Part shown: positions 43,686 to 55,770 of the stretch, piece by piece | Layout: every line of letters begins with the position of its first letter | Numbering within the stretch: the first letter of the stretch is position 1 | DNA from: Heliocidaris tuberculata | Taxonomy: Eukaryota; Echinodermata; Echinoidea; Camarodonta; Echinometridae | DNA length: 64,000 nucleotides | Direction: 5' to 3' | Assembly: GCA_025618425.1 (NCBI GenBank) | Contig: CM046833.1 | Coordinates: 867,172 to 931,171 of the forward strand | The notes under the pieces: generated by a model | Database searches by the model: none | What the model saw: the letters and a program-made list of their open reading frames with translations, nothing else | Told to the model about the DNA's origin: nothing | Program-made: the position numbers and the translations under genes

Positions 43686-44027
43686 CAGTTTTTGGAGTAT
43701 CGCAGGACATTCCTGATAACATAGTTTACACAGATGTGACAAAAACGTTTATCAGGAACACTACTGGCGTACTGTCATGTCGTTTCAGAGGAACTCCACT
43801 GGCTGTGTACTGGAAAAGGGTATTGGACCCCACGAACCCATCACTAATAACTTGGTTTTACGGTGAGAAGAGTGGTCCGGGATATGAAGATGGTAGCTTT
43901 GACATAAACGAGAACTACTCTCTGGTCATCAAAGATGTGAGGAATAAAGACGCAGGACGCTATATTTGTAGGGTCTCTAACTACAAGGGGACGTTGATAC
44001 ACAACTTCACTGATGTCACAATAACCG
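43686..44027 (+). CDS. Ig-domain protein, exon 2 (single Ig domain)
   Basis: The exon is bounded by TTTTTCAG and G|GTAAGA and is phase 1-1. Its ~114 residues have the Ig hallmarks: first Cys in GVLSCRF, Trp in VYWKRV, a long C'-D region with ITWFYGEKSGPGYEDGSF, then YSLVIKDV and the D.G.Y.C motif as DAGRYICRVSN, ending in a G-strand FTDVTIT. The two Cys would form the domain disulfide; NTT, NFT and NYS are possible glycosylation sites. The set is closest to V- or I-type domains. An extracellular recognition or adhesion role follows from the family; the ligand is unknown. Confidence 0.85.
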
Positions 44028-44040
44028 GTAAGATATGCGC

Positions 44041-44072
44041 GTGTGTGTGTGTGTGTGAGAGAGAGAGAGATT
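44041..44072. repeat. (GT)n(GA)n microsatellite
   Basis: Immediately after the Ig-exon donor site, in the intron. Confidence 0.85.
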
Positions 44073-44129
44073 GTATGTGTGTATATAAAGGAAAATATAA
44101 ACATGAGCATATTACAAACGATAAAAAAA

Positions 44130-44900
44130 TGAAGACTCTTGGTTGAGAGGTGGAAATATACATATTTCACCCGTGGGGATTTATCAAGGAAAAGGATAAG
44201 TTAATGTACTTGTAACCAGGGAAAGTAACTTGCAAATGTATATAAATTTAGTTTAAGGTTTTTCACTTAAAAGTCAAAGTAAAAAAAAAGGAATAGTGTG
44301 TCAGATATTCAACTACTTTCACTTGGCCAAGAAAGCTGATAATGGAGTTTGTACAGGTCTAGTCTAGTACTGACTGGTGTACCTTTAGAATTGTCCTAAG
44401 TGCTCCCTACAAATAAATAAGTCCAACTGCAAACGTCCATGATAGTTATAACAAAGTCAGAATGAGTAACTTGGCAATTTATCATGTTTATGAGTAATAA
44501 TTAGATGCTTAAAACAAGTGGTTTTGTATAGTGGAAATGTAAGAAGTAATACATTTCAAAAATTGCTATGAAGGTGTAGAAGCTTAAAGATAATTTGTGA
44601 ATAAAATGTTCAAGTTTCTTATAACTCAGCATGGTTTAACAAGCACTCTATACCTAAAATGAGGAGGGCTCTATGTTGTGAATTACCTAAATGTAATACA
44701 TTTTGTTCGATTCTGGTCTTATCTGGATTTTGGATCGCAACGAATGTCTATCCAGTATCCGTGCAGAATGATCATGTATGTTGATTTACCTTTTTATTCA
44801 ACTCATAGCGCAAGCGTTGTATTGAATTACATGTAAATTCCACAACCAGACAATTGGTATTATTGTACCCTTACTATTTTATTTTGCAATAACATGTAGT
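44130..44900 (+). repeat. Duplicated segment downstream of the Ig gene, copy 1
   Basis: Blocks such as GTTTAAGGTTTTTCACT, CTACAAATAAATAAGTCCAA, CGTCCATGATAGTTATAAC, ATGGTTTAACAAGCAC, TGTCTATCCAGTATCCGTGC, AATTCCACAACCAGACA recur in order at 47300-48770. A short third copy of the last part (GTCTATTCAGCAGTCGTGC..) is at 45165-45340. Confidence 0.75.
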
Positions 44901-45014
44901 ATACGTAGTACAATTGACTTTTATCGTGTTTATACGCTTTTTGCTCGTTTATATTAAAAAAAAAAATATGTAGGCATTTTACAAAGAGAACATAATTGGT
45001 TATCATTTCGGCAG

Positions 45015-45129
45015 CAGGTGGGTCTGTTGCCGGCTTCTTCTTGGTGAACTACTTAGTGCTATCCTTCTCAGCCATCTTGGTTAACAAACAAATTTTGTTA
45101 TTCTCATGGGGTGTAGTTACCATCATAAG
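45015..45129 (+). CDS. Probable membrane exon of the Ig-domain gene
   Basis: A TTTCGGCAGCAG acceptor (NAGNAG, either AG keeps frame) and an AAG|GTAGGC donor enclose ~38 codons. Joined in phase 1 to the Ig exon they read AGGSVAGFFLVNYLVLSFS then AILVNKQILLFSWGVVTII. The first 19 or so residues after GGSVAG are hydrophobic enough for a membrane helix; NKQ interrupts before a second hydrophobic stretch. It leaves in phase 2, so a further exon is expected but was not found. The call rests on frame, splice sites and hydrophobicity only. Confidence 0.4.
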
Positions 45130-45429
45130 GTAGGCCTACTGTTAAATACCTAAATATAGAATCTTTTGTTCAGTTCCTGGATTTAGGATCGGATCAAGAT
45201 GTCTATTCAGCAGTCGTGCAGAATGGTCCTGTTGCTTACCTTTTATTCAGTTCAAATCACAAACGCTGTTTTGAATACAAACTCTGTTTTGATTTAAATT
45301 CCACTGTATACAAGCCAGGCAATTGGTATTATTATCCATACAGAGGATTTTGCAGCTGAAATACAAGCGTTATTGTGTTCAGACACGCCATAAATCTTGA
45401 TCCACTTATATATATGTAACAATGGAAAT

Positions 45430-45760
45430 ACCCACATGAGAGTCTACCCGGAGTATCCCCCCCCCCCCCCCCCCGGGTAGTCTAAGCCCGGGCCGATTAG
45501 GAAACTTAAATATTTTACGTATATTTCTGGCCATTTAGTCAAACCAGGGTAGATACAGGGTAGATAACACTACCAACTATTTATCACAGGTGTCTCAGAT
45601 GTCTTAATTTATTGTCAACCCAGAGTAGTATTTGTGGCCATTTAATCCACCCAGGGTAGATAAGAATCCCAACTGCCTATATTACAATCATCTTAGACAC
45701 TTTAGTTTATTGTAAAGCCAGAGTTGTCTTTGTGTCCTACTTATCATCGGAAATTATGCA
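45430..45760. repeat. Tandem ~100-bp repeats beside a C-run hairpin
   Basis: TCTACCCGGAGTAT, a 19-base C run and CCCGGGTAG (45444-45481) form an inverted pair. Next are two units with GGCCATTTARTC, CCAGGGTAGATA, TTTATTGTMAA.CCAGAGT (45528-45625 and 45626-45735). Confidence 0.6.
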
Positions 45761-45887
45761 TTGAATAGGCATTTGGAATTTCTTTTCAAACTAGAGAGTA
45801 TTTGGCTGTTTATCAGCAAAACAGAGACAAAAGGAGGCCATCGAAGAGGCACCTAAAACGAAAAGGAAATTGAGATGTAGAGTACCT

Positions 45888-46440
45888 AACAAAAGTGAGG
45901 AACAGTATTTACAACAAAACTTTTAAGTATATCATAAAAACAAAAACTTTAAAAAAATCATAACTTTCTTATTGCTTGTCCGATTTTTTTTCAAACCTTT
46001 TTCAATCTGCTTCCCTGATTTTTCCTCTTTCTTTCAGATGAACTTGCCATTAAGTTTGGATTTCTCTTTTTTAGCAATGATAGAGCAGATATTATGTAAC
46101 ATGTGTATGGGTACGTATCAGCTGAATGTAGTTTGGGTATATTTTTAGATGGATGGCAACAAAAGTGAGGAACAGTGTTTACAACAAAACTTTTAAAAAT
46201 ATCATAAAAACAAAAACATTCAAAAAATCATAACTTTCTTATTGCTTGTCCGATTTTTTTTCAAACTTTTTTCAATCTGCTTCTCTGATTTTTCCTCTTT
46301 CTTTCAGAGGAACTTGCCATTAAGGTCGGATTTCCCTTTAAAGCAACGATAGAGCAGACATTATGTAACATGTGTAGGGGCACGTATCAGTTGAATGTAG
46401 TATGGGTATATTTTTAGATGGATGGCAACAAAAGTGAGGA
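45888..46440 (+). repeat. Two 270-bp tandem units with a TTAA-MITE end
   Basis: AACAAAAGTGAGGAACAGT starts units at 45888 and 46158; the second ends with the beginning of a third (AAAAGTGAGGA at 46430). Each unit contains ATCATAACTTTCTTATTGC, CTTGTCCGATTTTTTTTCAA and CTGATTTTTCCTCTTTCTTT, which is the right end of the TTAA MITE found complete at 50585-51176. Confidence 0.8.
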
Positions 46441-46449
46441 TTAGCAACC

Positions 46450-47290
46450 CCTACATGTAGCCTGTGTATGATTGTTTCTGATTCTGCAGAAGGATAAGGT
46501 TATATCCCTTTTGCAGGTTCTTGCTCAAAAAGCTGTATTTTTGAATGACAGTGACCCCTATCCTGCACGTCGCCGAATCTTCACCAAGTAAAGGTCAGTT
46601 CAGTCATTTTGGAAGAAACTGAATGAAGGAAATATGTGATGTTCAACTTCAGACTCCTCTGATAAATTGTTGCGTACATGCCGGAGCAGGAGCAGGACCG
46701 AGTCAAAGATAACTCAACTCAACACTAATAAGAATTAATGCAGTGCTTAGAAACGGTGGAGTCCATACAAAACTTCAGTATGCATTTCTTCAATACTGTG
46801 ATGTCATATAGTACATGGGTGCGCGCTTTTCACCCCCCAAAAGTCAATAAATCTGAAATCAAGTATTCAATAGTGCACAACACAGTTTTCCTAGAATGGA
46901 TACACATATCACAAATTGTCAACTCATTTTTAATACTACTTTAAAAGGTTGTATTTTTTTTTACGGTCTCACTACGTTTCATAATGTTCAGGTTTCTGCA
47001 ATGGCTTTAAGTATATATTCCATGAATTCCCATGACTTTTCAGTGGAAAAGATCATTGATAATCATATCTATATTTATTCTTAAAAAGTTTCTTTTTAAA
47101 TGGAGAACTAGAGAAACATAGACATTAAAATTTGTAACATGAATTTAGAGTAGAGATGACAACAAAAATGTAATGTATTACTTTTATTATTCGTACTTTA
47201 CTTTTATGGATATGCATGGGTGTGGGTGGGTGGGGGTGGGTGTGTTAGAATAAATGAACATATTGAAATCAGCTAATCACACACATTGAC
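46450..47290. other. No recognisable feature
   Basis: AT-rich sequence with a GGGTGTGGGTGGG tract at 47218-47244. No supported gene. Confidence 0.35.
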
Positions 47291-47299
47291 GAAATGAAG

Positions 47300-48850
47300 G
47301 GACTTGGCTGATAGGTCGAAATTAACATTTTTCACCCATAGGGCTTTATCAAGGAATGTATATGTAGTTTAAGGTTTTTCACTAAAAAGTCAACGTCAAA
47401 AAGGAAGTGTTTCAAATGTTAAATTATTTTCACCTCATGTGGGAGTTTGTAGAGGTAGCACATCATGTTTCATTCATTCATTCATTCGTTCATTCATTCG
47501 GTTGAAATAAAACAGAACATGCAGCCCAAGAGCTGAAACTGTTCAAGTCACAAAAGTGAGAAATATAGAATATATAAATAATCAACGAAAGATTAAACAA
47601 GTTAAATTGATGTAGGGCATAATCTGGCGTAAAAAAAAATGTCTTACCGAGAAGCGTAGGAAGAAAGGAAGAGAGAAAGGGAAGAAGAAGAAGAAGAAGA
47701 GAGAGAGAGAGAGAGCAAAGGTTAGCGGAGAGAGAGAGAAAGAGAAGAGGAAGAGAAGAAAACAGTAATGTATGTAAGCAGAGAAAGGGAAGACGAAGAA
47801 GGGAAAAGAGAAGGAGATAGAGAAACAGAGAGAGAGAAGAGAAAGAGAGAGAGAGAGAGAGAGAGTGTGTGTGTGTGTGTGTGTGTGAAGGAGAGATGGA
47901 TAAAGAAGGAGAGAGTAAAAGAAAAGAGCTGAGAGAGGGGATAAGAAATGGACACCAAAAATACGATATGCATACATATAGTGGTCAAGAAATAAATTTG
48001 CATACAGAAGTAATACCATACGAGAATGCGAAAAAAAGCATAAAAATAGGTAAAGAGAAATAAGCATTGAAGAAAACCATATGGTACGATAGGTAAAAAT
48101 TGAGGGTTGGTAATGTTATTATTGTAAAGAGGGAGGTCAATGAGATTGCAACAAGCACCTCCCCCCCCCCCCCCTTCTCCCCATGTAGATTATATCCTAT
48201 CCCTATGTAATAATAGCATACGAGAATATGAAAAATAAGCATTGGAGAAAACCAAATGGTCTCATCAAATGGTATGAGGTCTTCCTCCCTACAAATAAAT
48301 TAGTCCAACTGCAACCGTCCTTGATCGGTTTACAAACGTCCATGATAACTATAACAAACTCGAAATGAGTAACCTTGCAATTTATTAATATAAAACAACT
48401 TGTTTCGTACAATGGACATCATCATGTAAAAGGGTAATACATGTACATAATTTCAAAGCTTGAGGATGATAACTGTTGAAAAAAATATTAGTTTCTCAAA
48501 CTCAACACGGTTTAACACGTACTTTATACCTTCAATGAGTAGGGCTATATGGTGTGAAATACCTTAAATATTCTGTTCATTTTTGTCTTATCCGGATTTT
48601 GGATCTTAAAGTATGTCTATCCAGTATTCGTGCAGAATGCTCCAAGTATATGGATTTTAATACCCTTTTATTCAACTCAAAGCACAAATTTCAAGCTGTT
48701 TTGAATACAAAACTGTTTTTGAATTAAATTCCACAGTACAAGCCAGACAGTTGCTATTATTGTACCTGTCGTACTTTTTTTCAATAACATGTACTGTATG
48801 CATTACTTGTTCGTGAAAAAAGAAAAAAATCCTCACGTAGCAATTTCACA
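47300..48850 (+). repeat. Duplicated segment, copy 2, with GA/GT microsatellites
   Basis: Corresponds to 44130-44900 but is enlarged by GA-rich and (GT)n sequence (47630-47890) and a C run (48160-48174). Open frames of up to ~160 codons on the minus strand here are translations of GA repeats. No Ig exon is found in this copy. Confidence 0.7.
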
Positions 48851-49780
48851 ATAGAACAACAATAATTCTTCCGCTGAGGAATTCAAATTTTGCTATCTTT
48901 ATGTCGAAATAAAAATGTGTGTCGTTACCATATAAGGTACTGTGAACGAGTTAAAGTCTGAAGGCATAGATGAAAGGGCCGTATTCATGAAGCAAGCTTT
49001 GGCATGTATCTCCAGATACCCTGATTAAGCAGTATCTAGATGGGAGACGAAACACCTTGTTCCCTTGCACGTAATTGGTTCCTCACAATAATAATAGTAA
49101 TAACAATAGCTTACATTTCGATTTAGAATATCATGAGATTTTACTAACACTACAAAAAACAAAAAAAAACAACAAAAAAAAAACAGGTTATTCGAACACA
49201 ATTTATTTTTCTGAACTTTCTGTTATGTACAGGTATTACCAAACTAGATAAGGGTGAAAATATCTCCAATATAGAATTAGACCGATTTATTCCTTGTGTT
49301 TTTGCTTCCACGGTGGCGTTATTTGAACACCGTTTTGATGTTGTAAATGGTCGAATTCAAATGTAACAGTTTAGGTCTAAACCAGTATGGTGTTAACACA
49401 CATCTGGTGTGGGCATAATTCATATTCAGATTCAGATCTATTGACTGTTGTTAATCATATTACCACAATACGTAGTGCAAAACAATAATAATATAACAAT
49501 GACGTTTTCCCATAGATATGGGCACATAATTAAGTATCAGTCAGTAATGTATATGATGCACAAATAATGACCCAAGTGATGTTGAAAACAGTTCAAAAGC
49601 AAAGCTTGTATATTACATGTCAGATACATATGGATTCCGAAGTAGTGCCTAAGTAGATATGTGGTCGTGCCCATGATCCACGAGCTTTATTGCTGATATA
49701 TTGGTTTCATTACTGATGTTCAAGAACAAAATTGTTATCATGATAAAGATATGACAACAGGAGATCAATGCTGTTATGAT
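48851..49780 (+). repeat. Right part of the duplicated segment
   Basis: GGGCCGTATTCATGAAGCAAGC, ATCTCCAGATACCCTGA, CCAAACTAGATAAGGGTGAAA and TTTTTGCTTCCACGGTGG at 48976-49320 recur at 51680-52010 in a third copy. No coding sequence recognised. Confidence 0.65.
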
Positions 49781-49789
49781 CAAGCAAAG

Positions 49790-50420
49790 GCCAGGCCCCA
49801 GAGTATCACAAATACAATAACCATCATCATCATCATCCAAATTATCATCCTTATCATCCTCGACCCTCCTAATCATCATCTTCATTATCATCATCACTAT
49901 TATGATGATGATCATCATCATGATCTCCCTTATAGCATCATAATCATTTTGATCGTCATCAGCCTTCTCCTTGTCCTCCTTCTCCTTCCCATTATCATCC
50001 TAATAATTTTTATCATAATCATCATCATAACCATTATAATCACCATTATCATCAGCAACATCATAATCATCCTTATCATCATCAGTAGCGGGAGCATCAT
50101 CGTCATTCTCCTCCTCATCACCATCTTAATCATCCTAATATTCATCATCGACATCATCATGAGCATGATCATCATCAACATCGTCTTCATTATCATCCTC
50201 AGCACCATCACCAGCATCATAATGACCATCATCATTAGCACCATCACATCATCATCACATCATTATTATCATCATCATCATCATCATCATCAACAACAGC
50301 ATCAAAATCATCATCATCATCATTACAACCATCACCTTCATCATCATCATCACAATCATCATCATGATAATTATCATCATTATCATCATCATCATCATCA
50401 TCATCATCATTAAGAAGGAA
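49790..50420. repeat. Cryptic (CAT/ATC)n simple-sequence block
   Basis: About 600 bases of ATC/CAT trinucleotides with many interruptions; both strands are open over long stretches, giving Ile/His- or Met/Asp-rich translations that are not genes. Confidence 0.92.
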
Positions 50421-50584
50421 CATCAACACTATTATCACCATTATTATCCTTATTGGGAGCAGCTGGCATGTCTGTCTTAGCTTTCTCTCAAATCGATTAC
50501 GACATTACTTTATCAGAAGAGGTTTATGGTCGGAGAATGTTATATGCGGATTTTTCTTTTTCCTAAGAAATTATTGTTTTTTGA

Positions 50585-51176
50585 TTAAAGGGCAATCCAA
50601 CCTTGGTAATGAGATGATTTGTTTGAAAGGAGAAAAATGAGAAAAACTAGATAGTGAAAGTTTGAAAGAAATCGGACAAGGAATAAGAAAGTTATGGATG
50701 TTTGAAAAATGAGATCACTACATCTATGCGAATCTCAAATTGGCAATTTGGTGATTCAATTGTGACATGTTTGTGGACAACTCTCCCATTTGTCGTACAC
50801 AAAAATATCATTAATTTGCGGTTTTCTTCGAGGCGCTTTTACCCTCAGGGCAGTATTCAAAATATATTGGAGATAGCATATTGTTATAGGTCCTCATGAA
50901 AGAAAGAGACCCTACTGAGTAATACATTTCGAAAACAAGTGACATTTTAGTCATTTTGTGTGTTGGAGTGAATGGGAGAGTTGTCCACAGCTACACACAG
51001 TGACATTACCTATTCGGCCAATTTGAAATTCCCATATGTATAGTGATTACAACTTTCAAAAATTCATAACTTTCTTATTGCTTGTCCGATTTCGTTCAAA
51101 CTTTCACCAATCTGCTTCTCTGATTTTTCTCCTTTCTTTCAAAGCAACTTGCTATTAAGGTTGGATTTCCCTTTAA
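50585..51176. mobile_element. TTAA-flanked MITE with long inverted ends
   Basis: TTAA at 50585-50588 and 51173-51176. Reading inward: AGGGCAATCCAACCTTGGTA and AGGGAAATCCAACCTTAATA, with symmetry continuing for about 150 bases per side (CAGAGAAGCAGATTGG, TTTGAAMGAAATCGGACAAG, AAGAAAGTTATG). Centre contains GGAGAGTTGTCCAC and its partner GTGGACAACTCTCCC, so the foldback is nearly complete. No coding capacity. Confidence 0.88.
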
Positions 51177-51359
51177 GCGGGCCTCAAACCATAATTGACA
51201 GGCCCGTGGTAAAAACTCCACCAACTTTCCCAATTATTATACTCGGTGACTGTACTTTGCTGTTAGAATCATATGATTTCGGGTTCGCATGTTTTGTGGT
51301 CGTCACAATTTTTTATAGATGAATGTAGGCATAAAATCCTGATAAATGGTTCTGTTTCG

Positions 51360-52040
51360 ACTAGGCCTATTTGGTGTCAAAAGAGAGATTTCCGCCCAAT
51401 GACATGATAGTTAAATACTTCCCATGGGTGATTTGTTTGTACTGGGCTGTTACCTACAACTCAAAATGGCATAACAATGCTCAATATGATCTGTTCAAAA
51501 TCCATGTATCTCCTTCTCAATTTCTGAACAATGTCTATCCATGCAGTATTCTTGCAGACCGATCCAAGCATGGTGCGTTACCTTCCCATTCAATTCGTAC
51601 CCCAAAAAAACTATTTCGGGTTAAAGTCTAGAGTACAAGCCTAACAATTGGCGAGTTCAAGCATGGAGGCGTACCTCAAAGGGCCTTATTCATAAAGCAA
51701 GCCTTTTTTAAAGGCTTTTACATGCATCTCCAGATACCCTAACTACACAGGGCTAGCTATGAAAAACAGCACCTTCTCTATTACAAACAACAATATTGCT
51801 TCCTCAAAATTGCAACAGCCCACATTTCTGTTTATAATATAATGAGATTTTACTTACACGGCAAATACTGGGCAACTAAATCGAACATAATTTAGGTTTC
51901 TATGTACATGTATTTCCACACTAGATAAGTGTGAAACAACACCAGTATGGAATTAAACTGATTTATTTCTTTTGTGTTTGCTTCCATGTTGGATTTATTT
52001 TATCAACGCATTGATGTTGTAAATATTCAATCACACATGC
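51360..52040 (+). repeat. Duplicated segment, copy 3
   Basis: Diverged version of 48580-49370: TGTCTATCCATGCAGTATTC, TTATTCATAAAGCAAGCC, CATCTCCAGATACCCTAAC, CCACACTAGATAAGTGTGAAA, GTTTGCTTCCATGTTGGA. Confidence 0.65.
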
Positions 52041-53485
52041 ATCCTAGATATAATTACTGCAAAAACGTTTTTATACACAATCTTTATGAAATAATTTACA
52101 TTCTTGAATTAATAACTGAGAAAATGAAAATCTGTGAAATTTTCTGTACAGAGAAAATGGGGGAGGAGCTCGCAAGATGCGTCATGGAGTTGCCAATTTG
52201 TGTTTGATTGATTAAAAGTTCAAAAGTTTATAACTTTCTTATTTGTTTAAAATATTTAGCTCAAACAATCACTAATCTGTTTCTCTCACTTTTCTGTTGT
52301 TGTTTTTTTCTTAAAAATCAACTGAATTCCAAGGTGAACGTACCCTTCAAGTGAACACAAAACAACACAAAGAAAACATATTGAAACCTGTCTTTTTTTT
52401 GACATTTGACCTCACCTCTATGTATATGAATTATGAATCTGTTATTATGTCTTCAACACACACAAAAAAAAAAATTTCAAAATTTATTAAGCAAAATAGC
52501 AGATATTCAGAAGAATATTATTTTGATGTTTGATCATATCACATGCAACACACTTTTCTGTGTATCACCGTACCTTAAAATGGTTATATCTTAAAGGGAT
52601 ATAACTTGTAATTCCATTAACACGTTGGAGGTATTCAGTTTTTTAGAACATAGTACAACAATCCCTTTTTAAGAATGTCTCTAATTTAAATAATGGAATA
52701 TTTGTTAAATCTCATCGTAACAGAACCATGTTACATTTACAATCAGAAAACCATGATAATAGTCTTTGTATGTTGATGAAATTATTGAATAGAAATCTGA
52801 TATTGTCTTCTCACCCCCCCCCCCCCCCCCCCCTTTCCGGTTGTTTTTGTTGTAATATTAATACAAGAATTATTTTCATGTATTTCATGTATCCGGAAAA
52901 ATGTATAGGACTGCATGTCTTCACAGGCTATCAAACAAGATTTAATTGAGGAGGGAAAATATTACTTCTATTCTGTTGTTGTTGTTTTTTAAGTTCAATT
53001 GCACGTTAGCTAGGAAACAAATCTGACCTTGCTTGGGGAATAGCGATCTCTCAGTCTACTGATCATGCACTTTAAGGCGGAACGCCACCTGATGCCGATG
53101 GTTCTGGTTGAGAAGAAACTATTTTTTTCCTAGTGTTTGATCTGTTCCTAATTATTAAACAAGAAAGAAAAAAAAATGTTTTAACATAGCAGACACAGAT
53201 TCTTTGTATTCATAGTCTGATGAGAATAATGTCATTTTTCACTTGCATATTCCTTTAAGACAGAATATTGTTGTTTTCCTAACACAGGCCTACCTGTAAA
53301 TATGATAAATAATCTTAAAATCAAATACATCGTACATCAAAACTCCGAATTTTCAACATTTTCAATGATTATAAAAAATTCTTCCACATTGATACCTCAT
53401 ATTGTGATATTTATGGGATTTTAAAGAAAAATTACGGTGAAAATATTTAGTTTATCCCCATGTTTTTTATCAGGATGTGATTAAT
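52041..53485. other. Spacer with MITE fragment and homopolymers
   Basis: A decayed TTAA-MITE right end is visible at 52215-52350 (TTATAACTTTCTTATT.. CTGTTTCTC). A 20-base C run lies at 52814-52834. No supported coding sequence. Confidence 0.4.
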
Positions 53486-53494
53486 TACACTCAC

Positions 53495-53794
53495 CTTCCC
53501 CAAATATGTCGCTCTCGAGGTGAACAAAGTTTGACTCTATTAAGGCCCTTTGGAGAGCTGACCACTTTCCGACTGTAGTTTGCTTATTACACCAGTCTCT
53601 TAACATTTTTAGTGTCCCCATAGAAGATATATAATATTCTGACAATGGAGTTCATTTGAATGAAGCGATATATGTCTTCTGGCTCAAACCCCAGTGCCCT
53701 GCCTAGGTTGTCGATTTCATCATTCCTGACGACCTTCCTGGCAACTATTTTTAGTTTATCATAAAAACAGTCCTTCTGTAAGCTAGGAACCATC
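53495..53794 (-). pseudogene. Death-domain exon with one frameshift
   Basis: On the minus strand a TTTTTAG acceptor leads into MVPSLQKDCFYDKLKIVARK, IDNLGRALGFEPEDI and YRFIQMN; one frame over, the text continues with MLRDWCNKQ, WSALQRALIESNFV and HLESDIFGEG and meets a GAAG|GTGAGT donor. Together this is the full death-domain pattern (LA..V..LG..LGF, W, AL..). The two halves are out of register by one base near 53640-53655. Death domains recruit partners in apoptosis and innate signalling. Because only the middle is broken and both splice sites look good, a consensus error is as likely as a pseudogene. Partner exons on this strand were not found. Confidence 0.7.
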
Positions 53795-53799
53795 CTAAA

Positions 53800-54325
53800 A
53801 AGTATATGAGGGAAATAAATTGTAAAATTCAATAGTGCTACCCGTTTCTCTCTCTCTCTCTCTCTCTTTTGTTTTTTGTTTTTAAATGTACTGTAACGAA
53901 CCAGTGCTTATATTTCAGCACTTATTATGTAGTAAGGGATAGGTATAAGTGACAGCACATCCGTTATAACGTGCAAAGCAATGGAGATATGATCAACGTA
54001 TTGGTATAGGGAGGGCTTAATGCAGTACAATTTGCCTAATTCGCATATTTAAATAACAGGAGGGGTATATCATGACTCATTTTGATAGATTTTTTGTTGG
54101 GAAAGTTATATAGATGAGAATCAGTGGTTACATTTGATAATTCAGTTGGGATTATGTTGTTTTCAGCGAAAGCGTTAGTTTTATTTGTTTTATAACAAGT
54201 CATTATATTTTAATGACTTGTTATATGGATAAATACTGGAGTACATGCTGCGGAACGAGAGGATTGTGTAATTGGGCCTAGCCCCCACACTGTATCAGCC
54301 CCTGACATGGCCCCATGGATCAGGT
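53800..54325. other. No recognisable feature
   Basis: A short CT microsatellite (53846-53868) in the presumed intron or upstream region of the death-domain exon; otherwise AT-rich. Confidence 0.35.
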
Positions 54326-54327
54326 AT

Positions 54328-54349
54328 ACACCGATTGCTCCCCCCCCCC

Positions 54350-54380
<31 letters not shown>

Positions 54381-55770
54381 AAAATCGAATTTTGGGAAAA
54401 TTTTTATATAAATGAATAGCTGAAGGTCTCTTCTATTATATGGCACCAAAAAGTCCGAAAATGTTTTATGCTTGAATGAGCATTGCCCACTTTTGTAAAG
54501 GACAAGAAAATAATGTTGCGAAGGAATTGGCTATCCACTTTCAGTCAAGTGAAAGGTTATCAAGTTTAGAAATTGCTGATTTTCTGATGAGTTTATGATA
54601 AATCATAATGGATATGGGTTTGTGCAGTGATTGACATGGCTTATGAATCCAAAATCGTATGCATAAGTGATCATATCATTGTCTTTTTAATCACAATTTG
54701 ATTATGGAAGTTGTTTTGACAGTACCGTATTATCTGGTGTCGATGTCTGTGGTAATTGTAGCGGTGCTCCTGGTAGTTCGTGTTAAGAGGGGGGGGGTGG
54801 TTGTGTGTGTGGTTGTGTGCGTGTGTGTGTTGTGTGTGTGTGTGTGACGTGTCACAATTCCGAGGTGTTTTTCATTTTCATAGGTCCATCCATAGGCATT
54901 TTGCTCCATTCCAAACCATTCATCCCATCTTTCCTTTCCCAAAACTCTCCCATTTCCAAAACTCATTTGCCATAAAGAAAGTTTGCTAATACCCATTTGT
55001 ACCCAATAATGCCTGAAGCATTATCTGTGACATTAATAGTAATTGTCCTTCCAAACAACAAAGATACTACATAAAAGTCTTTTATGTTTTCAATCATTAA
55101 GATCTTTGATTTACATAATCCAATCTCCACCCGGCTCCACACAAATTAAAGAAATCTTAAAAACTTTTGTTACAATTTAAAGTTATGTCCCTGCACTTGA
55201 TTGACTGAATCAATGTTTGATTGATTGATTGATTGAATCAGTGTTTGATTCTGAATAAACAAATTTCTGTTCCTGGATGATGGTGACATAAACCATGCCA
55301 TACCCAGCACAAATCCCAACCCTAATAATTAATTATCATTTACCACAGATCAACAGCGGGCAATGCATTTGAAACTTCCAAAGTCAAATTATGATCACTG
55401 ATGCACAAACTTTTGATTACATAACACCATGTCATACACCGAACAAACCCATATCCATCATAATCTATCATAAACTTATCATAAGCAATTTCTAAGCTGG
55501 AGAACTTCTCATCTTAGCCAAAATGGATAGTTAATTCCTGCGCCACCTAATTTTCACGTCCTTTACAAAAGTGGGCAGTGCTCACCCATGCATGAAATAT
55601 TTTGGACTTTTCTGGTGTCGTATGATAGAAGAGACCTTTGGCTATCCATATATAAAGTAATTTCCCCCCAAATCACTATTTTTTATTTTTTTATTTTTTT
55701 TTAATTTGGGGGCCGTTTTAAAGTGTATTGTTTGTTTTTTTGGGGGGTGGGGGCACTCAGTATAGTCTGC
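54328..55770. mobile_element. Foldback element (copy 1)
   Basis: The left arm (54411-54720) has ATAGCTGAAGGTCTCTTCTA, CACTTTTGTAAAGGAC, TTTATGATAAATCATAATGG, GATATGGGTTTGTGC; the right arm (55370-55650) repeats these as reverse complements. Outer ends have C runs with ATTGCTCCCCCC (left) and GGGGGCACTC (right). The middle shares text with copy 2 at 60974-62996 in the opposite orientation. No transposase frame was recognised. Confidence 0.75.

Noticed and set aside
45430..46440. Tandem repeats considered as a CRISPR array
   Set aside because: Units are 100-270 bp, without short conserved repeats and unique spacers, and the DNA is eukaryotic.
47582..48067. A 161-codon frame on the minus strand with many Ser/Leu/Phe
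   Set aside because: It runs through GA/GT microsatellites and has no family motif.
49751..50413. Long open frames rich in Ile/His or Met/Asp on both strands
   Set aside because: They are translations of a CAT/ATC simple repeat; both strands are open, which is what such repeats give.
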